64,000 bases of DNA, from contig JAKFUK010000002.1 in assembly GCA_021732745.1 (NCBI GenBank), positions 248,001-312,000 of the forward strand. The letters are read 5' to 3'. This DNA comes from Nevskia sp. GTDB lineage: Bacteria > Pseudomonadota > Gammaproteobacteria > Nevskiales > Nevskiaceae. This document shows positions 25,962-38,088 of this stretch, piece by piece. Each line of letters opens with the position of its first letter. Within the stretch, counting starts at the first letter, position 1. The translations under genes were made by a program, and so were the position numbers. The notes beneath the pieces were generated by a model that saw nothing but the letters and a program-made list of their open reading frames with translations, made no database searches and had not been told where the DNA came from.

Positions 25962-26549
25962 ATGGCCAGAACCAGCAATGCCCGTCAGGACGCGATCGAA
26001 GCGGCCGTGCGGCTGTTCCGCAGCCAGGGCTATTCGGCAACCGGATTGAGCCAGCTACTGGAGGAAAGCGGCGCGCCGAAAGGCTCGTTCTACTTCCACT
26101 TTCCGGGTGGCAAGGAACAGCTGGCACTGGAAGCGCTGACGGTGTTCGGTGAGGACATCCGCAGCCGCATCGCGCGTCGGGCAGCGAGCGTCGACGGCGA
26201 CACGCCCGCCTTCATCCGGGCGATGTTCGAAGCCACCGCGAAGGAACTGGAAGCCAGCAACTACACGGCCGGCTGCGTCGCCTCCAACCTGGGCGGCGAA
26301 ATGTCATCGGGCAACCGGCCGATTGCCGACGCGGTCACCGCCGTCATCCAGAGCTGGGTCGAAGCGATCGCCGATGGCGTCGCCAGCCGTTTCGAGACCC
26401 GCGAAGCCGCCGTCGCCTATGCAGCAACGGTGATGGCAAGCCTGAGCGGCATGCGCACGATGGCGCGGGCGCAGCGGTCAACGGCAATGTTTGGCTCCAT
26501 TGCCGACGTGCTGGTCAACGGCCTGCCAGCGCAGAAAAGCGTCGCCTAA
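25962..26549 (+). CDS. TetR/AcrR-family repressor
   Basis: The 195-residue protein has the TetR DNA-binding domain at residues 8-55 (ARQDAIEAAVRLFRSQGYSA, TGLSQLLEESGAPKGSFYFH) and a helical ligand domain. The ligand domain contains NYTAGCVASNLGGEMSSGN, a pattern typical of the LmrA/YxaF-type C-terminal subfamily. The inducing ligand is unknown. The gene follows GGAGGAAGG by five bases. It is divergent from the four-helix membrane protein and shares a palindromic operator candidate with it, so autoregulation is likely. Its stop overlaps the stop of the convergent thioredoxin-like gene by four bases. Confidence 0.92.
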   Translation: MARTSNARQDAIEAAVRLFRSQGYSATGLSQLLEESGAPKGSFYFHFPGGKEQLALEALTVFGEDIRSRIARRAASVDGDTPAFIRAMFEATAKELEASNYTAGCVASNLGGEMSSGNRPIADAVTAVIQSWVEAIADGVASRFETREAAVAYAATVMASLSGMRTMARAQRSTAMFGSIADVLVNGLPAQKSVA

Positions 26550-26995
26550 GGAAACCTGAGACTGGCGGCGAAGGCGGGCGGATCGAAGCTCAGCGGCAGG
26601 CGGCGCAACAGGTTTCCGTCGCCATCGAGCACCAGCAAGGTCGGAAAGCCGCTGACGTCGTAGCGCTTCATGAAAGCCGGGGCTTCCGGCGATTCATAGT
26701 CGATGCGGCTCAGCTCGTAGCCGCCGGTGATCGCCGCCTTGACCGCCGGATCGGTGAAGACATCGGCATGCAGCGCGCGGCAAGCCGGGCACCAGATCGC
26801 CGAGAAATCGGCCAGCACCGGCTTGCCGCTGGCCTTCGACGCAGCAAGCGCGGCATCCAGCGACTTGAAATCGAGCGTGGTCGCGATCAACGCCTGCTCG
26901 CCGCGCCAGGTCTGGTACTCGACATGTGCGAAATACAGGCCCAGCGGCACCAGCGCCCATGCCAGATACCGCAGCCATTTCCTGTTGCCCGCCAT
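26546..26995 (-). CDS. Membrane-anchored thioredoxin-like protein
   Basis: The 149-residue protein has an N-terminal membrane anchor (YLAWALVPLGLYFA) and a periplasm-facing thioredoxin fold resembling the C-terminal domain of DsbD. The redox site IWCPACRALHADVF holds the CPAC pair, followed by ELSRIDYESPEAPAFMKRYD and the cis-Pro loop VSGFPTLLVLD. It probably reduces or exchanges disulfides in the cell envelope; the partner is not shown. It stands alone between tetR and a sixA-like gene. Confidence 0.85.
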   Translation of the reverse strand: MAGNRKWLRYLAWALVPLGLYFAHVEYQTWRGEQALIATTLDFKSLDAALAASKASGKPVLADFSAIWCPACRALHADVFTDPAVKAAITGGYELSRIDYESPEAPAFMKRYDVSGFPTLLVLDGDGNLLRRLPLSFDPPAFAASLRFP

Positions 26996-27048
26996 CCGCG
27001 CACTCCGTCGAAATCGAACCCTCCCGAAGCTTACGTTACCCTTCGCCG

Positions 27049-27531
27049 ATGAAACGCCTGACCCTGATCCGCCACGCCATGTCGAGCCAGGATTTCCCCC
27101 TGCTCGGCGACTTCGAACGTCCGCTCAACCCCCGGGGACGCCGCGATGTGCCGGTGATGGCGCAGCGTCTGGCCGCCACCATCGCCCCCCCGGTGGCCCT
27201 GATCGCAAGCCCCGCGACGCGGGCGATCACCACGGCGCAGGGCTTCGCCGAAGCTTTCGGTCTTGATGACGCCGCCATCCGCCTTGAAGCACAGATCTAC
27301 GAAGCCACGCCCGGCACCCTGCTGCATCTGGTCAACCGTCTCGACGATGCCGACAGTCATGTGCTGCTGTTCGGACACAACCCGGGCTTCAGCGAACTGG
27401 CGCGGCTGATGGCCGACGTGCCGTTCGCCGAGCTGCCGCCCTGCGCTTGCGTGATCCTCGGATTCGAGGTCCAGCACTGGCGCGACATCGTGCCGGACAG
27501 CGGCCAGTTGCTCGGTTACCTTCAGCCCTGA
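27049..27531 (+). CDS. sixA: SixA-like phosphohistidine phosphatase
   Basis: The 160-residue histidine phosphatase begins MKRLTLIRHAMSSQ; the catalytic RH pair is intact although the usual Gly after it is Ala. The second part reads IASPATRAITTAQGFAEAF, and the C-terminal catalytic His is in LLFGHNPGFSELARLM. SixA proteins remove phosphate from histidine phosphotransfer domains. The ATG at 27049 was chosen because the RHA motif must sit near the N-terminus; the frame is open to 26926 without family similarity. Confidence 0.86.
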   Translation: MKRLTLIRHAMSSQDFPLLGDFERPLNPRGRRDVPVMAQRLAATIAPPVALIASPATRAITTAQGFAEAFGLDDAAIRLEAQIYEATPGTLLHLVNRLDDADSHVLLFGHNPGFSELARLMADVPFAELPPCACVILGFEVQHWRDIVPDSGQLLGYLQP

Positions 27532-27913
27532 CAGCCGCGCAGGCTGAGTAAACATGAGGTCAAGGCGGTCCTGTGGCTTTCCTTGACGATAATCAATACA
27601 GATGCGTTCATCTGAACGAAGTGTCTGTCATGACCGCCTCAGTATTGATGCCGATATCTACTATTTTTCTTTTCAATCAATGTATTGAAATCAGGTATCA
27701 GGATTTTCCGACGGCTTGAATCAGCGCAGCCTTGAAACAGAAAATCAAAGAGATCGTGATCGAAGTCATGGTTTCGATACGGGTAAATTGCCAAGATGGC
27801 AATGTCCCGACGCGAAGCCCGGTAACGCCCTGCTGCCGACAAGAATGAGCGGCATCGCGCGCGTTTTCTGGCGCATCTGATCAAGGGGCGATCACAAAAA
27901 CGGAGGGAGTCCG
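27532..27913. other. AT-rich intergenic region with a short palindrome
   Basis: This 382 bp gap is clearly less GC-rich than its surroundings. It contains TTTCAAT-N6-ATTGAAA at 27671-27690, a possible operator, and TTGACG near 27583. An 81-codon frame on the minus strand (27639-27884) has no coding character that I can see. The region may have been acquired with the secreted-protein gene downstream. Confidence 0.5.
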
Positions 27914-29557
27914 ATGAACCCTGTCCCTGGTGTCACCCGACATACGTTGCACCGCGGCGCGATGGCGGCGGCTGGCTTGCTGCTCGGTCTGATGAGCGCA
28001 GCCGCCAGTGCCGGCACCGCGCTCGGCAAGCGGCCGTTTGCGCCGGCATTGCGCAGCGCCAACGCCGCTCCGGCGGCCTCGGTGGCTGTGGCATCCGGCC
28101 TGCGCAATGTCGTCAGCGCCTCCGGCAATGTCTACCTGTCGACCGACGGCGTCGGCAGCAATGCGCCAGGTGCGCAGTTGCGCGTCGACAAGCGCAGCGC
28201 TGCCAGCACGGTGCGCAGCGCGCATCTGCTGGTGGCCTCGGCAGGCTTCAGCCAGCACCTGCCGGACGATGGCGATCTGCTGCTCGGCGGCGCTCCGGTG
28301 GATATCGACGAAGCCACGCGCGTCGACACCCGGGTCTTCGCGGTCAATGCCCGCGCCGATGTCACCGCCATCGTCAAGCCGCTGGTCGATGCCGCAGCAC
28401 CCGGCCTGATCAGCCTGCCGGTGGTCGAAACCCGTCCCGAACTGATCGACGGCAGCATCCTCGCCGTGGTCTTCGACGACCCCGCAGTTGCCGACGGCAC
28501 GGTCCTGCTGTACTTCGGCAGCCACAGCGCTGGCGACAACCGGATCGACGTCAACCTCGTCGACCCGATCGGGCCGGATGTCGCCGATCGCGGAGCCGAA
28601 TTCACGATCGGCATCGCCTTCAGCGCCCAGGACAGCAGCGACCAGAGCCAGTCGACGGTGATCGACGTCAATGCCATCACGATGACTCGTCTGGCCGGTG
28701 GCCAGGACGACGGCGCGCTGGAGCTTGGCGCGCTGCTGACCGTCGGCGGCATTGGCGACAGCCCGGACGTGCCGGGCCTGATCAGCGGCTGCACCCTCGG
28801 TGCGCGCTGCGATGACGAGCGCTATGCGCTTGAACAGGCGATGGCAGTCAACAGCCGCAACATCGGCATCCGCTTCAACAACGAAAGCGCTGACGACAAC
28901 ATCCTGTTCGCCTCGTTCGCCTCACGCGGCACCCGGGCGGTGTCGCTGGTCGAACGGCTGACGGCGACTCCAGCCAGCCAGACCCTCGACGTCCGCCAGA
29001 ACGCGGAAGTAGCCGTGCAGCTCGAAACCTCGGTCGACGATCGCCGCGCAGGCCGCCGGGTGGACCTCGCCGTGCTCAATGGCAATGTGGTGACGCCGCC
29101 GTTCGGCACCACGGACGCCGATGGCCGGGTCCGGTTCGCGGTGCCCTGTCTGGCGGCGGGTAGAAGCTTCGTCGAAGCGCGGGTCGTCGGCCTCAACAGC
29201 CTGCTGCTGCGCTCGCCGCCGATCCAGATCACCTGCAATGCCCTGGCCACGCGGCTGACGGCCGAGCCCTCCCGGCTGAGCCTCGGCTCCGGTCTGCGGC
29301 AGCTCTACCGTGCCCGGCTGGAAACGCTTGCGCCGCTGCTGCCGGAGTCCGGTGAACTGCTGCGGGTGTTCGACCGCGACGGCCAACGGTTGTGCATCGC
29401 GATCACCGATGACGATGGTGTCGGCGAATGCGTCAGTGATCTGCCGCCGCTGCAGACCCTGCTGCTCGGCGGTTTCCGGGTCGAGTTCGAAGGCTCGGCC
29501 GAACTACTGCCGGCGAGCGCCAGCGGTCGGCGCGGCCTGCTGCTGGCACCGCGCTGA
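27914..29557 (+). CDS. Secreted protein of 547 residues, unknown function
   Basis: The protein begins with a signal peptide (hydrophobic AAAGLLLGLMSAAASA ending near residue 33). I recognise no enzyme motif. The central part (about 190-320) is rich in Asp, Gly and Ser (DSSDQSQSTVIDVNAITMTR). A region at about 345-435 (RLTATPASQTLDVRQNAEVA, FGTTDADGRVRFAVPC) resembles a bacterial immunoglobulin-like fold, and another (440-540) may be a second such domain. Four to six Cys lie in spaced positions. The start follows GGAGGGAG closely. It is probably a surface or extracellular protein, and its role is not inferable. Confidence 0.75.
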   Translation: MNPVPGVTRHTLHRGAMAAAGLLLGLMSAAASAGTALGKRPFAPALRSANAAPAASVAVASGLRNVVSASGNVYLSTDGVGSNAPGAQLRVDKRSAASTVRSAHLLVASAGFSQHLPDDGDLLLGGAPVDIDEATRVDTRVFAVNARADVTAIVKPLVDAAAPGLISLPVVETRPELIDGSILAVVFDDPAVADGTVLLYFGSHSAGDNRIDVNLVDPIGPDVADRGAEFTIGIAFSAQDSSDQSQSTVIDVNAITMTRLAGGQDDGALELGALLTVGGIGDSPDVPGLISGCTLGARCDDERYALEQAMAVNSRNIGIRFNNESADDNILFASFASRGTRAVSLVERLTATPASQTLDVRQNAEVAVQLETSVDDRRAGRRVDLAVLNGNVVTPPFGTTDADGRVRFAVPCLAAGRSFVEARVVGLNSLLLRSPPIQITCNALATRLTAEPSRLSLGSGLRQLYRARLETLAPLLPESGELLRVFDRDGQRLCIAITDDDGVGECVSDLPPLQTLLLGGFRVEFEGSAELLPASASGRRGLLLAPR

Positions 29558-29564
29558 ACCGCGC

Positions 29565-29849
29565 TCAGCCCAGGTATTCGCAGAGATAAGCCGCCGGGCC
29601 GCCAACAGCACGCACATCGAAGCCGCTGTTGGCGGCCACTTCAAACGAAGTGCCCATCGGGTAATTGACCCAGCCTGAACCGGCGATATCGGCCTGCAAC
29701 AGCCCGCTGGTCACCGTCATCCGCTCGGCCTTGGCAGTGCCGAAGTGGTACTGCCCCGGCAGGATCACGCCGACCGAGGCCGGCAGGCCATTGCGCTCGA
29801 AGCCGACGCTCTGCACCGCGCCGTCGAAATAGGTGTTGTGCTTGAGCAT
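29565..29849 (-). CDS. ppnP: Pyrimidine/purine nucleoside phosphorylase PpnP
   Basis: PpnP is a small cupin-fold enzyme that phosphorolyses several nucleosides. The 94-residue protein has the family sequence landmarks NTYFDGAVQSVGFERNGLPA, SVGVILPGQYHFGTAKAERM, GSGWVNYPMGTSFEVAANS and AYLCEYLG at the end. The length is exactly typical. It is convergent with the secreted-protein gene and stands alone. Confidence 0.93.
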   Translation of the reverse strand: MLKHNTYFDGAVQSVGFERNGLPASVGVILPGQYHFGTAKAERMTVTSGLLQADIAGSGWVNYPMGTSFEVAANSGFDVRAVGGPAAYLCEYLG

Positions 29850-29925
29850 GCCGCGCGTCTCCGGGTGCGATCAGTGGAATGGGCGCGCATCCTGACCGCT
29901 GCGCCACCGCCCGGCAAGCGCCCCC

Positions 29926-29952
29926 TTAATTGGGGTCAGATACACATTAATT
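29926..29952. repeat. TTAATTGGGGTCAGA-type short repeat
   Basis: The 27 bases run TTAATTGGGGTCAGATACAC then ATTAATT, with inverted AATTAA-like ends. Sequences close to this are familiar as flanks of REP-associated (IS200-like) transposase genes. No transposase is nearby, so this looks like a relic or a short non-coding copy. It overlaps the stop codon of the DUF2891 gene. Confidence 0.5.
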
Positions 29953-30954
29953 CGCGGACAGCGGCCGCAGCGCCAGCAGCGCAAAGCTCGCCAGCCAGTG
30001 CTCGCCCATGTAGTCGCCGGCAACGGCGGGCAGGCTGGCCGCCAGATGGCGATCGGCCGCGGCCTGCATCACCGGAATACGCGGATCGCTGGCCGGCAAC
30101 ACGGAAGACAGTGATCGCCAGCACCAGGCCCGGCTCAGGTTCAGGCCGTCGAGATGGGCGATCTTGCCGTCGCTGCGGTCGCTGACCGTGGCCGGCTCGA
30201 ACAGGCTGCAAGGCTGGCCATCGACGAGACGCGGCAGAAAGGCTGCAAACCACGACGCGAACGAGGCCGCCGGCAGCAGCCGCTGCATGGCCAGCGCTTC
30301 GGTGAGCGTCGACGACAGGAAATCGTCGCCGCTGGGCTCCCAGGCCTGGGCGTCGCGGTCACTCGCATGCCAGCGCAGTGCCGCCGCATGCAGCACAGTC
30401 GAAAGCGCAGCGTCGCTGACCTGCCGCGCGTACTCGTCCGCCAGCACCAGCGCGAACGCGGTATTGAAGTGGGTGCCGACCCTCACCGGATAAGTCGCCA
30501 TCGGCAGGAAGCGCTGGAAGCGGTCGACGAAGTCATCCGCCAGCGGCTGCAATACCGACGCCCACGGAGCGTCGTGGCGCAGCAGTTCCGCTTGCAGCAT
30601 CAGCAGCCAGGCCCAGCCGTAGGGCCGCTCGAAGCCGCGATTGGCCGGTTTGGCGATGAACGCCCGCTCGCCCGCGACCTTGGCATCGTTGAAGGCGGCA
30701 GCGAAGCGCGCACGGATCGCGGCGGCTTCCGGCAAGCTCGGATACAGCCGCAGCAGGGTCGCCAAGGTCCAGTAGCCGTGGACGCAGGAATGCCAGTCGA
30801 AACTGCCGTGGAAGATCGGGTGCAGTGCGCGCGGCGAAGCAAGATCATCATCGGATTCAATCACTTGGCCGAGTTTGTAGGGGTATTCGCGACCGACATG
30901 GCCAAGCGCGATTCGCGCGTAATGCGAGGCCAGATCGGCCGTGAGCCCGCTCAT
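29947..30954 (-). CDS. DUF2891 family protein
   Basis: The 335-residue soluble protein has the DUF2891 landmarks YPYKLGQVIESDDDLASPRA, LHPIFHGSFDWHSCVHGYWT, FERPYGWAWLLMLQAELL and NLSRAWCWRSL. The fold is expected to be an alpha/alpha barrel like many glycan or amide-processing enzymes, but no activity is established as far as I know. The paired His in FHGSFDWHSCVHGYW could bind a metal or act in catalysis. Its start overlaps the stop of the DUF979 gene as ATGA, so it is translated with the two membrane proteins upstream. The TAA stop lies inside a short repeat. Confidence 0.88.
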   Translation of the reverse strand: MSGLTADLASHYARIALGHVGREYPYKLGQVIESDDDLASPRALHPIFHGSFDWHSCVHGYWTLATLLRLYPSLPEAAAIRARFAAAFNDAKVAGERAFIAKPANRGFERPYGWAWLLMLQAELLRHDAPWASVLQPLADDFVDRFQRFLPMATYPVRVGTHFNTAFALVLADEYARQVSDAALSTVLHAAALRWHASDRDAQAWEPSGDDFLSSTLTEALAMQRLLPAASFASWFAAFLPRLVDGQPCSLFEPATVSDRSDGKIAHLDGLNLSRAWCWRSLSSVLPASDPRIPVMQAAADRHLAASLPAVAGDYMGEHWLASFALLALRPLSAN

Positions 30955-31901
30955 CGGTACACCACCAGCGCCATCAACACGATGTTGAAGGCGAGCAGCG
31001 CCAGCGCCGTCGGCGTCTGCGCCTTGATCACGGCATTGCGGTCGTGCAGTTCAAGCAAGGCCGCCGGCACCAGATTGAAATTCGCGGCCATCGGCGTCAT
31101 CAGCGTGCCGCAGAAGCCGGCGAGCATGCCGATGGCAGACATCGCCACCGGATCGCCGCCGTTGGCAGTCACGATCAGCGGCAGGCCGAGGCCTGCCGTC
31201 ATCACCGGGAACGCCGCGAAGGCATTGCCCATGATCATGGTGAACAGCGCCATGCCGATGCAGTAGGCGGCAACGCTGACCAGCGGCCCGCTGATCGCCA
31301 TGCCCTTGGCGATGTCGCCGATCACCGGCCCGACGCCGGACAGCGCGAACACCGCGCCGAGCGAAGCCAGCATCTGCGGCAGCAGTGCCGCCCAGCCCAC
31401 GGTATCCATCAGCCGCCGGCCTTCCTGCGCCGCCGCGCTGATCGGCTGGCGCAGCAGCAGCACGCCGAGCAGCACCGCCGCCAGCGCGCCGCCAGTCAAC
31501 GCCACCAGCGTGGCGTGCTTCGCCTCGATCAGCGGCTGGCCGTTGGCGGTCACGCCCTTCAGGCCCAGCACGCAGACGAGGGTCACGAGCGGAATCGCCA
31601 GCGCCGGCACCAGCAAGCGCATGCCGAGCTTGGCACTGCTGGCGCGGCGTTCTTCCGCTGATGTGGTGCGCGGCTCGCCCTGCCCCAGCCCGCCAACCCC
31701 GGCGATCAGCACCATGGCGATCACCAGCACGCCGTTGGCGAGGTCGCCGAACTGGTCGCCGAACAGGAAACTCAAGGCGAACAGGCCCCAGAACGCGGCA
31801 TTGTTCCAGCGCTTCGGGTTGGCCAGATCGTAGGCGCTGGCCAGCGCGAAGCCGCCGAACATGAGCCCGGCGACCAGATAAACCTCGTGCAGGCCGATCA
31901 C
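30951..31901 (-). CDS. DUF979 family membrane protein
   Basis: The 316-residue protein has about nine to ten hydrophobic helices. Family landmarks include the start MIGLHEVYLVAGLMFGGFAL, YDLANPKRWNNAAFWGLFAL, MGNAFAAFPVMTAGLGLPLI and GMLAGFCGTLMTPMAANFN. The start codon is GTG at 31901, overlapping the DUF969 stop as GTGA. In other bacteria DUF969 and DUF979 genes occur together near 5-oxoproline genes, and a 5-oxoprolinase gene is 1.0 kb away here. I therefore infer a two-component permease for 5-oxoproline or a related amide. Confidence 0.9.
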   Translation of the reverse strand: MIGLHEVYLVAGLMFGGFALASAYDLANPKRWNNAAFWGLFALSFLFGDQFGDLANGVLVIAMVLIAGVGGLGQGEPRTTSAEERRASSAKLGMRLLVPALAIPLVTLVCVLGLKGVTANGQPLIEAKHATLVALTGGALAAVLLGVLLLRQPISAAAQEGRRLMDTVGWAALLPQMLASLGAVFALSGVGPVIGDIAKGMAISGPLVSVAAYCIGMALFTMIMGNAFAAFPVMTAGLGLPLIVTANGGDPVAMSAIGMLAGFCGTLMTPMAANFNLVPAALLELHDRNAVIKAQTPTALALLAFNIVLMALVVYR

Positions 31902-32581
31902 TTCAGGGCCTCCGGTACCGACAGCGCCCGCGCCAGCCGCCGATCGAAGCGACGCAGGCGCAACAGGTGGATCGCCGCCGCCGCCAGCGCCGTCGGAATC
32001 GCCCACAAGGCCAGCGCCAAAGGCTCGACGACGATGCCGTTGGCGGCAAGAAAGCCGACGATCAACAGGATCGAGCCGATGGCGATGAAGATGTCTTCGC
32101 CGAAGAACAGGGCGATGTTGTCGACCGCCGCTGCCTGCGCGCGGATGCGCTGCCGCCAGTCGTCCGGCAGCGCGCCGAGGCGCGACTCGGCCGCCGCTTC
32201 CGCCATCGGCGCGATCAGCGGCCGCACCATCTGCGCCTGGCCGCCGAGCGAATGCAGGCCCAGCGCTGCCGTGATCTGGCGCAACAGGAAATACAGCGAC
32301 AACAGGCGACCGGTAGTGGCCGATTGCAGGCCGGCGATCAGGGTCCGCGCCCGTTCTTGCAGGCCGGCGCGCTCCAGCAGACCGATCGCCGGCAGGATCA
32401 GCCAGACCACCGAGATATAGCGGCTGTCGTTGAAGGCCTTGCCGAGTGCGGCCACCACTTCGACGATGTTCAGCCCGGCTGCCAACCCGGTCAGCAAGGC
32501 CGACACGACGATCACCAGCAGCGGATTGATCCGCGCGGCGAAGCCCACGATGACGACGACGATGCCGCTCAGAACCAGCAT
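31898..32581 (-). CDS. DUF969 family membrane protein
   Basis: The 227-residue protein has six or more hydrophobic helices and the family pattern: VVIVGFAARINPLLVIVVSA, LTGLAAGLNIVEVVAALGKA FNDSRY, LPAIGLLERAGLQERARTLI and HSLGGQAQMVRPLIAPMAEA. It is the first gene of the DUF969-DUF979-DUF2891 set, linked by stop/start overlaps. The family arrangement resembles two-part carboxylate permeases. Its promoter must lie in the 321 bp upstream region, which also holds an inverted-repeat element and the start region of the divergent DUF2490 gene. Confidence 0.9.
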   Translation of the reverse strand: MLVLSGIVVVIVGFAARINPLLVIVVSALLTGLAAGLNIVEVVAALGKAFNDSRYISVVWLILPAIGLLERAGLQERARTLIAGLQSATTGRLLSLYFLLRQITAALGLHSLGGQAQMVRPLIAPMAEAAAESRLGALPDDWRQRIRAQAAAVDNIALFFGEDIFIAIGSILLIVGFLAANGIVVEPLALALWAIPTALAAAAIHLLRLRRFDRRLARALSVPEALK

Positions 32582-32654
32582 GAGGTTCGCTCCTGCCTGC
32601 GATGGGTGACGCGGTTACCGGTGGTGCCTCCATTCAAGCTGAGGCCGAAAAAGC

Positions 32655-32752
32655 TCCGGAGCACGAAGGCACAAAGAGAAGCGAAAGCAAGGACACAAAG
32701 GAAAAGCATCTCCGTGCCCTTGCTTTTCACCTTTGTGCCTTCGTGCTCCGGG
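32655..32752. repeat. Inverted repeat of the CACAAAG family, no ORF (copy 4)
   Basis: The 22 bases at 32655-32676 (TCCGGAGCACGAAGGCACAA and on) match the reverse complement of 32731-32752 with one difference. The left arm continues with GCAAGGACACAAAGG, the same second block as in the GxxExxY element. It sits between the divergent DUF969 and DUF2490 genes and could affect both promoters. The remainder of the 32582-32902 gap shows nothing else that I can name. Confidence 0.82.
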
Positions 32753-32902
32753 TCTGTTTGCTTCCAGATTCAGACCGGGACACAACCCGGCAGCCAGAGT
32801 GTGCCCTGTCGAGCGAGGGCTCGAACCATTGGAAATCTTCAACAAAAAATTCCGGACCGATTGCGCAAACTATCGTCCCCGTTTCCGGCTCACGGAGTTC
32901 AG

Positions 32903-33582
32903 ATGATGTTCCGCAGCTGCGGCCTCGCCGCTTTCGCATTCTTGATCGGCGCGCTGCCTGCGCGCGCCGCCGACCAGCAGCAGACTGGCTGGGCCGCCTG
33001 GTTCAACAACTGGAAGTTCAACGAGCAGATCGGCCTGGTGTCGGATCTTCAATTGCGCAGCCAGGACGAATGGGCCGGCCCGCGCAATCTGCTGGTCCGG
33101 CCCGGGGTGTCCTGGTACGTCGCGCCCGGCCACACCTTGAGTGCGGGCTATGCGTACATCGGCACCTTCAATCGCGATGCCCGCGATGCCGTCGAACATC
33201 GCGGCTGGCAGCAGTACCTCGCCAGCTACCGGCTGGGCGCGCTGAATGTGTCGCAGCGCCTGCGTCTGGAACAGCGCTTCATCGGCCGGCCGGGCGCGCC
33301 GGATGTCTATGCCGACCGCTTCCGCTGGTTCACGCGCATGCAGTTGCCGTTGTCGGCCGCCGCACCGTTCGTCAACGGCGCGTTTCTGGCGCTGCAAAAT
33401 GAAGCGATGGTCAATCTGAGCCATCGCGATGATCTCAACGGCAAGGTTTTCGATCAGAACCGCGCCTATGTCGCGCTCGGCTGGCGTCTGAACCCGACCA
33501 CCGACGTCGAGATCGGCTACCTGAACCAGTGGCTCAACGGCCGTGACCGCGACACGGTGAATCATGTCGTGCAGGTCGCCGT

Positions 33583-33604
<22 letters not shown>
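32903..33604 (+). CDS. DUF2490 family outer-membrane-like protein
   Basis: The 233-residue protein has a signal peptide (LAAFAFLIGALPARA) followed by alternating amphipathic strands typical of a small outer-membrane barrel. Family landmarks are WFNNWKFNEQIGLVSDLQLR, RPGVSWYVAPGHTLSAGYAY, RLEQRFIGR and EIGYLNQWLNGRDRDTVNHV. It ends in a strand with aromatic residues near the terminus (VAVYTFFRR). The first of two adjacent ATGs (32903) is five bases after GGAG. The last 22 bp overlap the end of the convergent 5-oxoprolinase gene, whose tail has been extended by a repeat. Its cargo or function is unknown. Confidence 0.85.
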
Positions 33605-37290
<3,686 letters not shown>

Positions 37291-37310
37291 GCAAGCGCAT
37301 CACGATCCGC

Positions 37311-37392
37311 AGGGTGGGCAGGCTTCATCTGCCCACGCGGGGCCGGACTTCGACGGCGGCGAATCGGTGGGCAGATGAAGCCTGCCCACCCT
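37311..37392. repeat. Inverted repeat, AGGGTGGGCAGGC family (copy 1)
   Basis: The 25 bases at 37311-37335 (AGGGTGGGCAGGCTTCATCT then GCCCA) are an exact reverse complement of 37368-37392. The interior holds CGCGG and CGAATCGGTGGGCAG, shared with the copy at 45009-45095. The right end (CTA at 37391-37393) supplies the stop codon of the Uma2 gene. Confidence 0.87.
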
Positions 37393-38008
37393 ACGGCGCG
37401 TCATCGAGCGGTTGCCAGAGATCCCAGTCGATTTCGAGGCCGGGGATGGCGGTGATGGCGAGCTTGCCGGTCATTTCGGACACAAAGGCTTGCGAGTAGC
37501 GGCCGACTTGCCAGTCGCGGTAGACCGTGACCACGCGGTCGATCGGATGGACCAGCCAGTATTCACGGACGCCATGTCGTTCGTAGAGATCGCGCTTGGT
37601 GATGTGGTCGCGGCCTGCGGTAGCAGGCGACAGCACTTCAATGATCCAGTCCGGCGCGCCAATGACACCGCGCTTGTCGATCTTGGCGCGGTCGCAGATC
37701 ACCATCAGATCAGGCTGGACGACCGTTGCATCCGCGTTCGCCACATCAAGCCTGACATCGAGCGGTGCCGTCACCACGCGGCAGGGCAAGCCCCGCAACT
37801 GATTGCCGATCTGCCGGCTCAGCTCGCCGACGATCGACTGATGCTCGAACGCGGGGCTCGGTGCCATGGCCTTCGCATCGCAGTCGCCGGGTGCGCCCTG
37901 AAGCAGATAGGCCACGCCATCCATGATTTCCCAGCGCTCATCCTCGGGAAACTTGAGGTAGTCGGCGTAGGTGTAATGGCGGTCGTTGAGGATGGCGGGG
38001 CGGGTCAT
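37391..38008 (-). CDS. Uma2-family (DUF820) PDDEXK nuclease-fold protein
   Basis: The 205-residue protein has the Uma2 layout: YTYADYLKFPEDERWEIMDG, HQSIVGELSRQIGNQL, QPDLMVICD, then GAPDWIIEVLSPATAGRD (Asp and Glu of the PDDEXK core), KRDLYERHGVREYWLVHP and RVVTVYR. The in vivo role of this very common family is unknown; some members may be nucleases linked to transposable DNA. The ATG at 38008 follows AAGGAG. The TAG stop is provided by the adjacent inverted repeat, so the original C-terminus may have been altered. Confidence 0.9.
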   Translation of the reverse strand: MTRPAILNDRHYTYADYLKFPEDERWEIMDGVAYLLQGAPGDCDAKAMAPSPAFEHQSIVGELSRQIGNQLRGLPCRVVTAPLDVRLDVANADATVVQPDLMVICDRAKIDKRGVIGAPDWIIEVLSPATAGRDHITKRDLYERHGVREYWLVHPIDRVVTVYRDWQVGRYSQAFVSEMTGKLAITAIPGLEIDWDLWQPLDDAP

Positions 38009-38088
38009 GGCGGGCTGCTCCTTGCGTCTCCCCTTGAGTATGTCGCCACATCCGCCCCATCGGGTGGGCAGCGTCGCCCGCCCGGCCG

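Noticed and set aside
27639..27884. 81-codon frame in the AT-rich gap
   Set aside because: No ribosome binding site, no hydrophobic or domain pattern, and Arg/Tyr/Phe-rich in the way of non-coding AT-rich DNA.
29926..29952. Intact insertion sequence at the TTAATTGGGGTCAGA motif
   Set aside because: No transposase ORF is present on either side; only the short motif remains.
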